A stretch of DNA of 64,000 nt from Reichenbachiella agariperforans (GCF_900142205.1 NZ_FRAA01000002.1:122282-186281); one strand, 5' to 3'. Positions 1 to 8,662 are shown, numbered from the stretch's first letter. Numbers and translations are program-made. Notes: generated by a model not told the origin, from the letters alone.

Positions 1-834
1 GAAATTTGTTGTGTTGTAGCAACTCTCGGAGAGAAAAGGGTCGTTCTGTGCATTGACCACTAAGGTCGGGATTGTGATATCTGGCACAAAATGTATCGCA
101 CTGCAACTTGAATAATAGTTGTCTGCCGTCCCAAAACCGTGCAATGGAGCCGTCAAGAAGTCGTCGAATTCATAGACACTCTTAGATAAAGCTACTTTGT
201 CCAGATCTACCAAACCGGCGAGTAAGTTCGATTTCAATCGTACTTTTTCTTTCAGTGATTTCAAAAAACGAGCAGAATAAACCGTGTTGTGCGACTTGTC
301 TATTTCCTGAGCACACCCTGCCAAATCCAATGGCACTGAAAACACCGCAGCTGACCGAATCTCCTCAGGCGTGTCATACTCCCCTAGATACTTCAAAGTC
401 AAATTTCCTCCGAGACTAAAGCCAGACAGGCTAATCGCGTCAAACCCCAAACGTATTGCATACTGTACTACTGCATCGAGATCATCGCTAGCTCCACTGT
501 GATAAAAACGCTCTTTTCGATTGGGAGAGCCACTACATCCTCTATAGTTCCATGCGATCACATCCCAGCCCTCAACATAGAATTTATTGACCATCCCCAA
601 AATATAAGGGCGCTGACTATCTCCCTCCAGACCATGGGACACGATGAGTAACTTTCCCGAATCTCTACGATACCAGTCTAGATCCAAGAAATCTTCGTCC
701 TGAGTAGCCATCCTCAAACGAACAGGCTCTACTACCGTCCGAACCCTACGCAGTGTGCTCGGTACGATTGTCTCCATATGTCGGTTGACGAGCCATCTTG
801 GCTTTTTATAATCAGAATATAGAATTAGTGGCAT
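1..834 (-). CDS. Alpha/beta hydrolase, YheT-type esterase (3' end missing)
   Basis: An open frame of 278 codons runs from the ATG at 832-834 to the window edge, so the C-terminus, including the catalytic His, is missing. The N-terminus KKPRWLVNRHMETIVPS, the HG-type turn VSHGLEGDSQRPY, NYRGCSGSPN, and the nucleophile elbow SGFSLGGN are typical of the YheT/AB-hydrolase 4 family, whose members have an N-terminal segment starting with a short proline-rich stretch and hydrolyse small esters or lipids. No signal peptide is seen, so it is probably cytoplasmic. It is divergent from the E2 gene at 1018, with 183 bases between them for both promoters. The substrate cannot be inferred. Confidence 0.85.
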   Translation of the reverse strand, partial: MPLILYSDYKKPRWLVNRHMETIVPSTLRRVRTVVEPVRLRMATQDEDFLDLDWYRRDSGKLLIVSHGLEGDSQRPYILGMVNKFYVEGWDVIAWNYRGCSGSPNRKERFYHSGASDDLDAVVQYAIRLGFDAISLSGFSLGGNLTLKYLGEYDTPEEIRSAAVFSVPLDLAGCAQEIDKSHNTVYSARFLKSLKEKVRLKSNLLAGLVDLDKVALSKSVYEFDDFLTAPLHGFGTADNYYSSCSAIHFVPDITIPTLVVNAQNDPFLSESCYNTTNF

Positions 835-1017
835 TTGAAAAAACTACTTAGTTGCAAGCCTCAAATTTAAATTTTTTAAAATATAGGCTTTATGATTTCG
901 AAAACTATACGAAATACCATTGCCCACAAGACGAAATCCAATTTTAGCCCATGATATATTTGAAATAAGGGGCTTTTAAAGCTAATTTAGCGGCTCGATT
1001 TTTAACTAATCAAAAAC

Positions 1018-2649
1018 ATGGCAGAAGTAATAAAAATGCCAAAGATGAGTGACACCATGGAAGAAGGTGTGATCGCGTCTTGGCTCAAAAAAGTAGGAGA
1101 TACAGTAAAATCAGGAGATATATTAGCAGAAGTGGAGACCGACAAAGCTACCATGGAACTAGAATCTTACGATGATGGTACTTTATTGTATATCGGAGTT
1201 GAAGAAAAAGCTTCTGTCCCTGTCGACGGTGTGATTGCAATCATCGGTGACAAAGGCGAAAATGTAGACGACTTGGTAGCATCTATTGGTAGTGGCGAAA
1301 GTGCTGCGAACCAAGAAGAAAAATCTGAAAGCACTGAAGAAACTAAAGCCGAAGCACCTGCTGCTGAAGCGATAGACACCTCTGGCATCAACGCTACAGT
1401 TGTCAAAATGCCAAAAATGAGTGACACCATGGAAGAAGGTGTGATCGCAGCATGGATCAAGAATGTAGGTGATGACGTCAAATCTGGTGATATTCTAGCA
1501 GAAGTCGAGACTGACAAAGCAACTATGGAACTAGAGTCTTATGACGATGGTGTCCTACTATATACTGCTGTAGAGGCAGGCAAAGGCGTACCTGTAGATG
1601 GCGTGATTGCTATCATAGGAGAAAAAGGCGCTGATTACGAGACCTTATTGAAAGCTGAAGAAGCTAACTCGGCAGCACCTGCAGCTGAAGCTGCTCCAGC
1701 AGAAAAAGAAGCTCCAAAAGCCGCTGCTCCAGCAAAAGCAGCAGCTCCTAGTGCGGCGCCCGCTCCTGCTCCATCAAACACTAATGGCAGAGTGATCGCT
1801 TCTCCCTTGGCAAAGAAAATGGCCGAGGAAAAAGGATTTGATATCGCCAAAATCCCTGGATCAGGTGACGGAGGACGTATCATCAAGAGAGACGTAGAAG
1901 CTTATGTACCTGCTGCTTCTCCAGCCATCGCTGGTGCAACTAGCGCAGCAGCTGTAGGCGTAGAAAGCTATGAAGACATCCCTGCTACGCAGATGAGAAA
2001 GGCGATTACAAAAAGTCTCAATGCAAGCCAATTCGGTGCGCCTCACTTCTACCTCACCATGGAAATCGACATGGACAAAACGATGGAAGCCAGAGCAAGC
2101 ATCAACGAGATCGCTCCAGTGAAAATCTCATTCAATGATATCGTGATCAAAGCAGTCGCTGCAGCCCTCAGAAAGCACCCAGCAGTCAACAGCTCATGGA
2201 TCAGCGAGACCAACAGCATTCGCATGAACCACCACGTCAGTGTAGGAGTTGCGATGGCAATCGAAGACGGTCTGGTTGTACCAGTAGTGAAATTCGCTGA
2301 CAACAAATCTCTTGCTCAGATATCTGCTGAGGTCAAAGAATTTGGTGGAAAAGCAAAAGCGAAAAAGCTCGGAATGGACGAAATGCAAGGCAACACCTTC
2401 ACCGTGTCTAACCTCGGTATGTTCGGTATCTCTGAGTTCACTTCTATCATCAACGCACCAGAATCGTGTATCCTCGCAGTAGGTGCGATCAAGGCGACTC
2501 CAGTCGTGAAAAATGGTGAGATTGTACCTGGCAACATCATGAAAGTGACGTTGACATGTGATCACAGAACGGTAGATGGAGCAGTAGGATCAGCATTCTT
2601 GCAGACACTCAAAGGCTTCATCGAAGACCCCGTTAGAATTTTGGTGTAA
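1018..2649 (+). CDS. pdhC: Pyruvate dehydrogenase E2, dihydrolipoyl acetyltransferase with two lipoyl domains
   Basis: This 543-residue protein is the acetyltransferase core of the pyruvate dehydrogenase complex. It has two biotinyl-lipoyl domains (about 1-80 and 127-205), each with the lipoylation motif ETDKATMELES (lysines 43 and 167). Alanine/proline-rich linkers follow, then a peripheral-subunit-binding domain (about 257-297, ASPLAKKMAEEKGFDI) and the catalytic domain ending in the active-site motif DHRTVDG (His516). The closely repeated lipoyl domains and the KMPKMSDTMEEG start favour PDH over 2-oxoglutarate or branched-chain E2. It stands alone, so E1 and E3 lie elsewhere. A strong terminator follows at 2669. 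Confidence 0.95.
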   Translation: MAEVIKMPKMSDTMEEGVIASWLKKVGDTVKSGDILAEVETDKATMELESYDDGTLLYIGVEEKASVPVDGVIAIIGDKGENVDDLVASIGSGESAANQEEKSESTEETKAEAPAAEAIDTSGINATVVKMPKMSDTMEEGVIAAWIKNVGDDVKSGDILAEVETDKATMELESYDDGVLLYTAVEAGKGVPVDGVIAIIGEKGADYETLLKAEEANSAAPAAEAAPAEKEAPKAAAPAKAAAPSAAPAPAPSNTNGRVIASPLAKKMAEEKGFDIAKIPGSGDGGRIIKRDVEAYVPAASPAIAGATSAAAVGVESYEDIPATQMRKAITKSLNASQFGAPHFYLTMEIDMDKTMEARASINEIAPVKISFNDIVIKAVAAALRKHPAVNSSWISETNSIRMNHHVSVGVAMAIEDGLVVPVVKFADNKSLAQISAEVKEFGGKAKAKKLGMDEMQGNTFTVSNLGMFGISEFTSIINAPESCILAVGAIKATPVVKNGEIVPGNIMKVTLTCDHRTVDGAVGSAFLQTLKGFIEDPVRILV

Positions 2650-2668
2650 ACCATAAGTATAAAATTGT

Positions 2669-2718
2669 AAGCGGCTGTTTCGATCACCATCGTGTATTTG
2701 AAACAGCCGCTTTTTTAT
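2669..2718 (+). terminator. Rho-independent terminator of the E2 gene
   Basis: A 13-bp perfect stem (AAGCGGCTGTTTC at 2669-2681 pairing with 2700-2712) is followed by a T-rich run. It lies between the E2 stop and hslV, and shows that hslV cannot start at the upstream in-frame GTG at 2692, which falls inside the hairpin. Confidence 0.9.
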
Positions 2719-2748
2719 TTCGTTCACTTAGATCTAAACACAAAACAC

Positions 2749-3300
2749 ATGTCAAACTATCCCAAAATAAGATCTACCACAGTATGCGCCATCAAGCACA
2801 ACGGCGAAGTAGCCATTGGCGCGGATGGACAGGCTACACTCGGTAATACAGTAGCCAAAAGCAACGTCAAAAAAATTCGAAAACTCCAAGACGGCAAAAT
2901 CGTCACAGGGTTTGCTGGCTCTACGGCTGATGCATTTACACTCCTAGAGCGGATGGACGAAAAGCTCAACTCCTACGGTGGCAACATGAAGCGTGCCGCC
3001 ATCGAACTCGCCAAAGACTGGCGCACCGATCGCTACCTCCGCAAACTAGAAGCCATGCTGATCGTCGCTGACAAGGAAGAAATACTCATCGTATCAGGAA
3101 CAGGAGATGTCCTAGAACCCGATCACGATATCGCAACCATCGGGTCAGGTAGTATGTATGCGCAATCTGCTGCCCTCGCCATGAAAAAACACGCCGGCGA
3201 CAGAATGACCGCCGAAGAAATGGTCAGAGAAAGCCTCAACATCGCCGCAGACATCTGCATCTATACCAACCACAACCTTGTGGTAGAAAAAGTAGGTTAA
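2749..3300 (+). CDS. hslV: ATP-dependent protease proteolytic subunit HslV (ClpQ)
   Basis: A 183-residue N-terminal-nucleophile threonine protease. STTVCAIKHNG, GADGQATLGNT, VTGFAGSTADAFTL, ELAKDWRTDR and ADICIYTNH match HslV closely. It normally forms a double hexamer capped by the unfoldase HslU and degrades damaged or regulatory proteins in the cytoplasm. The start is the ATG at 2749. The catalytic threonine aligns with Thr10, so nine residues would have to be removed to expose it, unlike E. coli, where only Met is lost. No hslU lies beside it. A terminator follows at 3324. Confidence 0.93.
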   Translation: MSNYPKIRSTTVCAIKHNGEVAIGADGQATLGNTVAKSNVKKIRKLQDGKIVTGFAGSTADAFTLLERMDEKLNSYGGNMKRAAIELAKDWRTDRYLRKLEAMLIVADKEEILIVSGTGDVLEPDHDIATIGSGSMYAQSAALAMKKHAGDRMTAEEMVRESLNIAADICIYTNHNLVVEKVG

Positions 3301-3323
3301 CCTGATCCTCAAATCAGAGCGAA

Positions 3324-3358
3324 AAGAAAGGAAGTCAAATTGGCTTCCTTTCTTTTTT
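3324..3358 (+). terminator. Rho-independent terminator of hslV
   Basis: An 11-bp stem (AAGAAAGGAAG at 3324-3334 with its complement at 3344-3354) followed by TTTT. It rules out the TTG at 3340 as the start of the next gene. Confidence 0.85.
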
Positions 3359-3375
3359 GCGTTAATTTGGTAAGG

Positions 3376-5595
3376 ATGAAACTCCAGCTCAGATCGATAA
3401 TAACCCTCCTGCTAATCTTACTGCACGGTACTGCATTGGCCCAATCGGTCGCTAGGCAGTGGAATGAACTACTCCTCGAATCGATCAGAAATGATCAGGC
3501 ACGTCCTACTGTCCATGCACGAAACCTGTTTCACATCTCTGCCGCGATGTATGATGCATGGGCTGCTTACGAAACCAGTGCTTCGACCTACTTTTTAGGC
3601 CATGAGCACAGGGGTTTTTACATCTCTTACGAGGGAACTAATATTCCATCAGGGATGACTCAAAAAGAAGCACAAGAGATTGCTCTAAGTTATGCAGCTC
3701 ACCGTCTCATCACGCACCGCTTCAAAAACTCTCCAGCAGCCTCTACCACCCTACAGCGACGATACGATCAATTGCTTAGCCAAATAGACTCAAGTAACCC
3801 GAACAACCTAGAAGACTACAGTACAGAAAGCTACACCACCGATCCGCACGACTTAGGCAACTATATCGCCGAACAGATCATCGCTCATGGACTAAATGAT
3901 GGCTCTAATGAAGCGCATAACTATGCCTGTAGATTCTACGAAACAGCTAACCCAGCCATGTTCCCGGATGGCTATGGAACCAACCGCATTGCAGACCCCA
4001 ATCGATGGCAACCGCTGAGTTTCGACGAGTTCGTCGGTCAATCTGGCCTGAGCGAAGGAGCCAGTACACCAAAGTTCGTCGGTCCTGAGTGGGGACAGGT
4101 GATCCCCTTTTCCTTGGACGAATCAGACCTAAATATAAAAAGACGCGATGGTCACGAATACCTCGTCTATATGGATCCTGGCAATCCAACCTACTTGAAT
4201 TTAGCTCCGGACGATACCGCATTGCAAAACTACCAATGGGGGTTTGGTCTAGTTGCACAGTGGTCGTCACATCACGACCCTACTGACAGTGTCCGCTGGG
4301 ATATTTCGCCAAATTCCATAGGTAACATTCCTCTAGACCAGCTCCCAAAAACTTTAGCAGATTATCCCGGTTTCTATGATTTTGAAAATGGAGGAGATAT
4401 AAGTCAAGGCTACTCCACCAATCCAGTCACAGGTCTACCCTACGAAACACAGACAGTATTACGTGCAGACTATACGCGTGTATTGGCAGAGTTCTGGGCA
4501 GACGGTCCAGACTCAGAGACACCACCTGGTCACTGGTTCGTTCTGCTCAATCACGTCAATGACCATCCAGATTTCGAGAGAAAATACAAAGGAGAAGACC
4601 AGCCCATGGATGCATTAGAGTGGAATGTAAAATCTTATTTTGCACTAGGAGGAGCCATGCATGACGTAGCGGTCACCGCTTGGGGAATCAAAGGCTACTA
4701 CGACTACATCCGTCCTATCTCCGCCATACGATCCATGGCCGAACGAGGACAGAGCAGCGACGCATCGCTCCCTAACTACCACCCCGCTGGGATACCGCTG
4801 ATACCTGACCAAGTAGAGATCATCGCTGCATCGGACCCCATCAATCAATTTGGGAATTTTGAAAATGAGATTAAAATCAAGGCTTGGAAAGTCCCTGGGA
4901 ACTACTACGAAGGAGCTGACGAAACCAAACGTGTCGATTGGATACCTGCGACCAGGTGGCAACCTTACCAGCGCCCTTCTTTTGTAACACCTCCGTTTGC
5001 AGGATATGTTTCTGGACATTCTACGTTTTCAAGAGCCGCAGCGGAGATACTTTCTTTACTCACTGGTAGCGAATACTTCCCCGGTGGCATGGGAGAGTTT
5101 GTCGCTCGAAAAGACAATTTCTTGGTATTCGAAACTGGCCCTAGCGAAGATCTCACACTCCAATGGGCACGATATCAAGATGCCTCAGACCAGTGCAGCT
5201 TGTCTCGCATCTGGGGAGGAATCCATCCTCCAGTAGATGACATAGCCGGCAGACGGATCGGTTACCGCATTGGTCACCAAGCTTTCGCTTTCGCCGAACG
5301 GTATTTTAATGGAGAGATTCCTACTGAAGAGCAAACCAGTTCTTCGCGTATCTCGTATGGCCCCAACCCTGTCCGTAGTAGTGACAGAGTACTGACAGTA
5401 TATTTCGAACATCCTGACGAGCTTCAAAAAACTATTTCGCTCTACGATACTTATGGAAACACCATCATGACGCAAAAAAAAGACTATATCCAAAGCCTCA
5501 CCCTTCGTACAGATGGTCTGACCGAAGGCGTTTACATCCTAGCCATAGCCACCTCTGACTATACCGAGAAAGTTAAATTGGTGATCGCTCCATAA
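3376..5595 (+). CDS. Secreted PAP2-superfamily / vanadium haloperoxidase-like protein with T9SS sorting domain
   Basis: About 739 residues from the ATG at 3376. An N-terminal signal peptide (MKLQLRSIITLLLILLHGT, then ALAQS) is followed by a large alpha-helical region. It carries the three acid-phosphatase/haloperoxidase signatures: GYYDYIRPISAIR, AGYVSGHSTFSRAAAE and SRIWGGIHPPVDDIAGRRIG (the last two supplying the active-site Ser-Gly-His and Arg/His). The final 80 residues (ISYGPNPV to VKLVIAP) form a beta-rich type A sorting domain of the type IX secretion system, so the product is probably surface-bound or released. Whether it is a phosphatase or a haloperoxidase cannot be told from motifs alone. 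The gene ends four bases from the convergent cupin gene. Confidence 0.85.
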   Translation: MKLQLRSIITLLLILLHGTALAQSVARQWNELLLESIRNDQARPTVHARNLFHISAAMYDAWAAYETSASTYFLGHEHRGFYISYEGTNIPSGMTQKEAQEIALSYAAHRLITHRFKNSPAASTTLQRRYDQLLSQIDSSNPNNLEDYSTESYTTDPHDLGNYIAEQIIAHGLNDGSNEAHNYACRFYETANPAMFPDGYGTNRIADPNRWQPLSFDEFVGQSGLSEGASTPKFVGPEWGQVIPFSLDESDLNIKRRDGHEYLVYMDPGNPTYLNLAPDDTALQNYQWGFGLVAQWSSHHDPTDSVRWDISPNSIGNIPLDQLPKTLADYPGFYDFENGGDISQGYSTNPVTGLPYETQTVLRADYTRVLAEFWADGPDSETPPGHWFVLLNHVNDHPDFERKYKGEDQPMDALEWNVKSYFALGGAMHDVAVTAWGIKGYYDYIRPISAIRSMAERGQSSDASLPNYHPAGIPLIPDQVEIIAASDPINQFGNFENEIKIKAWKVPGNYYEGADETKRVDWIPATRWQPYQRPSFVTPPFAGYVSGHSTFSRAAAEILSLLTGSEYFPGGMGEFVARKDNFLVFETGPSEDLTLQWARYQDASDQCSLSRIWGGIHPPVDDIAGRRIGYRIGHQAFAFAERYFNGEIPTEEQTSSSRISYGPNPVRSSDRVLTVYFEHPDELQKTISLYDTYGNTIMTQKKDYIQSLTLRTDGLTEGVYILAIATSDYTEKVKLVIAP

Positions 5596-5599
5596 AACG

Positions 5600-5959
5600 T
5601 TATGACAAGAAATCCTCTCGTACTGGACTAAACGCATCGATGAGAATCCCCTCTTCAAGACACTCCACCCCGTGTGGCGTATTGGGTGGGACGAAAAAAG
5701 AATCTCCTCCATGCATGATTTTGATCTCGTCTCCCATGGTGAGCTCAAAGGAACCGCTCTCTACATAAGTCACCTGGGTGTGTGGATGATCATGAATGGC
5801 ACCTATCCCGCCTTGTTGAAACGCCACCTTCACCATCATCAATCGGTCGTCATAGCCCGTAATTTTCCGACGAATCTTGTCATCGATCACTTCCCAATCT
5901 TGCTCTTGATCAACGATGAATTTATCACTTTGAGTTTTTTTCATACTCAAAGATAGCAT
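5600..5959 (-). CDS. Small single-domain cupin protein
   Basis: A 119-residue protein with the two cupin motifs: GAIHDHPHTQVTYVESGSFEL (motif 1, His/His/Glu) and GDSFFVPPNTPHGVECLEEG (motif 2, His). The family binds a metal in a beta-barrel and includes sugar isomerases, dioxygenases and ligand-binding proteins, so no reaction can be assigned. The ATG at 5957-5959 is used here; an internal ATG at 5942-5944 (MKKTQSDKF) is an equally plausible start. It is convergent with the PAP2 gene. Confidence 0.8.
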   Translation of the reverse strand: MLSLSMKKTQSDKFIVDQEQDWEVIDDKIRRKITGYDDRLMMVKVAFQQGGIGAIHDHPHTQVTYVESGSFELTMGDEIKIMHGGDSFFVPPNTPHGVECLEEGILIDAFSPVREDFLS

Positions 5960-5987
5960 GACTGTAGAGTATCACCCTTTTATAAAC

Positions 5988-6022
5988 ATCAAAAAGGAGA
6001 ACCTTACATGGATTCTCCTTTT
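5988..6022 (-). terminator. Terminator of the M56 peptidase gene
   Basis: On the minus strand a 10-bp stem (AAAAGGAGAA / TTCTCCTTTT, 5992-6001 with 6013-6022) ends in TTTTT. It lies directly downstream of the M56 stop at 6044. Confidence 0.75.
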
Positions 6023-6043
6023 CAAATCTATTGACACCAAAAT

Positions 6044-7750
6044 TTATTTCTCAGAAATAGAGATGGCTCTTGGGATCCCTTTTCGAACAGCATTGTATTG
6101 TTCCTTTTCTTCGGGAACTTCTTTGTTCAAATCCATAAAGTTCTTGCCAAACATGGATTGAGTTCTCTCTTGATAGATTTGATTGAACCCTTCTTGTATA
6201 TAGGCTAAGTTCTGAAGATATGATTTGTAGCTGTCTTCATCCTGAAATTTTGCCTGAACCACATAATTACTTCGTTCCTCGGCAACTTCACTCGTCACGA
6301 AATCATAGACCTCCTGCTGAACTGTCACTCCCCTGTCCTCTCCCATTTCTACTCTCAATATATGGAGGTCATGCTTAGCGATATAGGCCGCATCTATCTC
6401 TGGCAACTTAACCCCATGCTCATTAGGTGCTCCTGGGAGTGGGGGCAACAGCATGGCGGATTCCATGATTTTTCCCGTAGTGGTCTGCCCAAGATATAGA
6501 ACCTTTCTTCTATTAGCCCTTCTGAGTTCTGTCTGCACATCTCTCACCAGTTTCATAGGTTGCTGTGCATCTACGCTTAAAATGATGATCCCCTGCTCGG
6601 TTATTTTTTCGGCAACCGAAAGAGCCATGTCAACTACCTGAACATCCTCATCATCAAGGGTGATTTTATCCTCGACAATCGTAATTTCTACTGCGTCCTC
6701 ACTGGGTAAATAGGAATAAAAAGGAACATCTGGAAGTATAGGCAAGTTGACACCTTTTGCCTCTATGCTTGCCACTGAACTTTCATTCTCTATGATGCTT
6801 GTTTCATCCATTGTGGAATTGCACTGGACGATCAGTACGCTAAAAACAATTGTACTTGCGATGGCTAGGGCTACTTTTACTTTGCCCGACCAGCCTGATT
6901 TTTGATTTTTCATCATGGTTATTCTTTTTTTGATAAATGATAAATTGAAATTGTGTACCAACCCGTATGAGTTGTTGCTGATCAATTGTCTCAAAAGCAA
7001 AGACTGGTACTCAACCAAGGAATAACCCGCATTCATTATTTTGTTATCTGCTATATATTCATGTGTTGTTTTTAGGGATTTAATCAGCTGCCAGATCACA
7101 GGGTTGAACCAGAGAAAGGCCGCCAAAAGTTGAACAATAATTAAATCTATGGAGTGTCTTTGATGGACATGCGTACGTTCATGTGCCAAGATCTGGTCAA
7201 ACTCCGTCGAGCCGATCATAACCTCGTGTACAAAGACAAATTTCAAAAACGAAAAAGGTGCGATAGGATAGGCGACTTTGACCAGTGTCAAGTCATCCAT
7301 TTTTTGGAGTGGATACTGCCTGATCAAACCAAAGACCCATCGAAAAGTCCAGAAAGTTCTAGAGAGACAAACCACTACACCAATCAAATAGATGACAACA
7401 AAGACCTGCTGAGACAGTTGCCACCAATTGATACCTGACCAGATGCTTACTGAAGTCACTTCTGACACGACATTGCCTGATAGATGATCAAAAGACCACA
7501 ACTCAAAAGCATCATAATAAGCCTTTCTGGCTTGACTAACTTCTAATATTGGTGCTTTGACCGCAGGCAATTCATCTGTACCAAAATCAAAACTAAGTAA
7601 TGGAAAAATGAGGCTGACCAGAAGTATCGTAATCAAATAAAATCTATTGAGTGAAAAAAAGGTCTCAGGCCTCAACACCAAATGGTAGAGCAGATAAAAC
7701 CCGACCAAAATCAAGCTAGACTCCAGTAGATATATTAAAAACCTATCCAT
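6044..7750 (-). CDS. M56 (BlaR1-like) membrane metallopeptidase with ExbD-like C-terminal domain
   Basis: 568 residues. Four hydrophobic segments fill the first 310 residues, interrupted by a cytoplasmic zinc-peptidase domain with HERTH (190-194) and the downstream ligand in THEYIAD (Glu231), as in BlaR1/MecR1. After the last membrane segment (about 292-309) comes a periplasmic region. Its part at about 345-420 (EITIVEDKITLDDEDV, then ILSVDAQQPMKLVRDV) resembles the periplasmic domain of ExbD rather than a penicillin-binding sensor; that assignment is an inference by eye. The gene overlaps the upstream BlaI-type repressor by eight bases, so the pair is co-translated. The family senses a signal and relieves repression by cleaving or inactivating the repressor. 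Confidence 0.88.
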   Translation of the reverse strand: MDRFLIYLLESSLILVGFYLLYHLVLRPETFFSLNRFYLITILLVSLIFPLLSFDFGTDELPAVKAPILEVSQARKAYYDAFELWSFDHLSGNVVSEVTSVSIWSGINWWQLSQQVFVVIYLIGVVVCLSRTFWTFRWVFGLIRQYPLQKMDDLTLVKVAYPIAPFSFLKFVFVHEVMIGSTEFDQILAHERTHVHQRHSIDLIIVQLLAAFLWFNPVIWQLIKSLKTTHEYIADNKIMNAGYSLVEYQSLLLRQLISNNSYGLVHNFNLSFIKKRITMMKNQKSGWSGKVKVALAIASTIVFSVLIVQCNSTMDETSIIENESSVASIEAKGVNLPILPDVPFYSYLPSEDAVEITIVEDKITLDDEDVQVVDMALSVAEKITEQGIIILSVDAQQPMKLVRDVQTELRRANRRKVLYLGQTTTGKIMESAMLLPPLPGAPNEHGVKLPEIDAAYIAKHDLHILRVEMGEDRGVTVQQEVYDFVTSEVAEERSNYVVQAKFQDEDSYKSYLQNLAYIQEGFNQIYQERTQSMFGKNFMDLNKEVPEEKEQYNAVRKGIPRAISISEK

Positions 7751-8117
7751 TTTTCTTGGCCTTTAGTTCTTCCAGCATCCGCATCGCTTCATCCAGTTCC
7801 TTTTCGTCCAGTTGTTTACTCTCCGAGAAGAAACTCAGCACTTTAGAAAGGGAGTTGTTGTAATAATCAGAAACCAGACGTGACATCTGGCCTTTGCTAT
7901 AGTCTTCCTTACTGATCAATGGATGATACTGGTGTGAATTGCCATAAGCTGTAAACCCAACAATTTCCTTTTGTACCAAGACCCTAACAATCGTCGAAAC
8001 AGAGTTGTAAGGAGGTTTTGGGTTGGGGTATTCATCGATGATATCCTTGATAAAACCTTTTTCAATACCCCAGAGAATCTTCATGATTTTCTCTTCTGCC
8101 TTAGTTAAAGTCGTCAT
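7743..8117 (-). CDS. BlaI/MecI/CopY-family transcriptional repressor
   Basis: A 124-residue winged-helix protein: LTKAEEKIMKILWGIEKGF and YNSVSTIVRVLVQKEIVGF are the family's DNA-binding helices, and the C-terminal half (FFSESKQLDEKELDEAMRML) forms the dimerisation region. The family represses its own operon and is inactivated through the adjacent M56 protein. A 16-bp perfect inverted repeat upstream (8173-8216) is the likely operator. No beta-lactamase gene is linked, so the regulated targets are unknown. Confidence 0.92.
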   Translation of the reverse strand: MTTLTKAEEKIMKILWGIEKGFIKDIIDEYPNPKPPYNSVSTIVRVLVQKEIVGFTAYGNSHQYHPLISKEDYSKGQMSRLVSDYYNNSLSKVLSFFSESKQLDEKELDEAMRMLEELKAKKNG

Positions 8118-8172
8118 TGCTTTATGCGTTTGTTTGAATCAGCTAAACAATGATACAACTTATTTTTAAGTT

Positions 8173-8216
8173 AACAAACTTACTTTTACGTTTCTCAACT
8201 TAAAAGTAAGTTTGTT
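8173..8216 (-). promoter_or_regulatory. Operator/promoter of the blaI-M56 operon
   Basis: A perfect inverted repeat of two 16-base arms (AACAAACTTACTTTTA at 8173-8188; complement at 8201-8216) separated by 12 bases, 56 bases upstream of the repressor ATG. On the minus strand the arm nearest the gene contains TAAGTTTG (8175-8182), an exact match to the Bacteroidota -7 box TAnnTTTG, so a bound repressor would cover the promoter. A second shorter palindrome (AACTTA-TTTT-TAAGTT, 8157-8172) sits beside it. The symmetry also places a TAAGTTTG facing right (8207-8214). Confidence 0.75.
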
Positions 8217-8382
8217 ACAGAGATTAGGACAGAAATAATTAAAAACCTTATGCTGAATATCGTGTCATAAAAGAAAAAAATGACAGCTTAAAACCTGTCA
8301 ACAAAACATTTTTGTTATAAAACACATTTAAAAACAAAGCAATAAGTATCTTAAAGAGATAGTTTAGACTAACCAAGAAACC

Positions 8383-8655
8383 ATGCTATACGAAAATGAA
8401 GTCTTGATGCTTCTAATCAGTGTCATAGTCCTAATATTTGCTATCATCTATTTCAAAACCCTATCAAGAATACCCCATTGGAGGTACTTAATGGGTAGCT
8501 ACGCATTGCTCATGCTTGGTTGGTTGTTCACCATACTCGAAGGTTTCTTGTTCCATCTCCTATTTGATTACCTAGAACATATCTTCTACATGCTAGGATC
8601 ACTTTGCATCTTCTTGTGGATTTGGAAATCCACCCAATCATCATCCAAAGCCTAA
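8383..8655 (+). CDS. Small three-helix membrane protein upstream of a histidine kinase
   Basis: A 90-residue, very hydrophobic protein with three predicted membrane helices (about 6-24, 36-57, 62-82) and almost no soluble part. It ends seven bases before the kinase ATG at 8663, so the two are co-transcribed. Its layout and the stretch FDYLEHIFYMLGSLCIF resemble the kinase's own N-terminal three-helix module (FEDILGALIPVLFAF), suggesting a common origin or a heteromeric sensor. No named family was recognised. Confidence 0.7.
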   Translation: MLYENEVLMLLISVIVLIFAIIYFKTLSRIPHWRYLMGSYALLMLGWLFTILEGFLFHLLFDYLEHIFYMLGSLCIFLWIWKSTQSSSKA

Positions 8656-8662
8656 CTTGATC

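Noticed and set aside
8254-8300. Short stem GACA...TGTC upstream of the 8383 gene
   Set aside because: Four-base stem with a long loop; not better than chance in AT-rich DNA.
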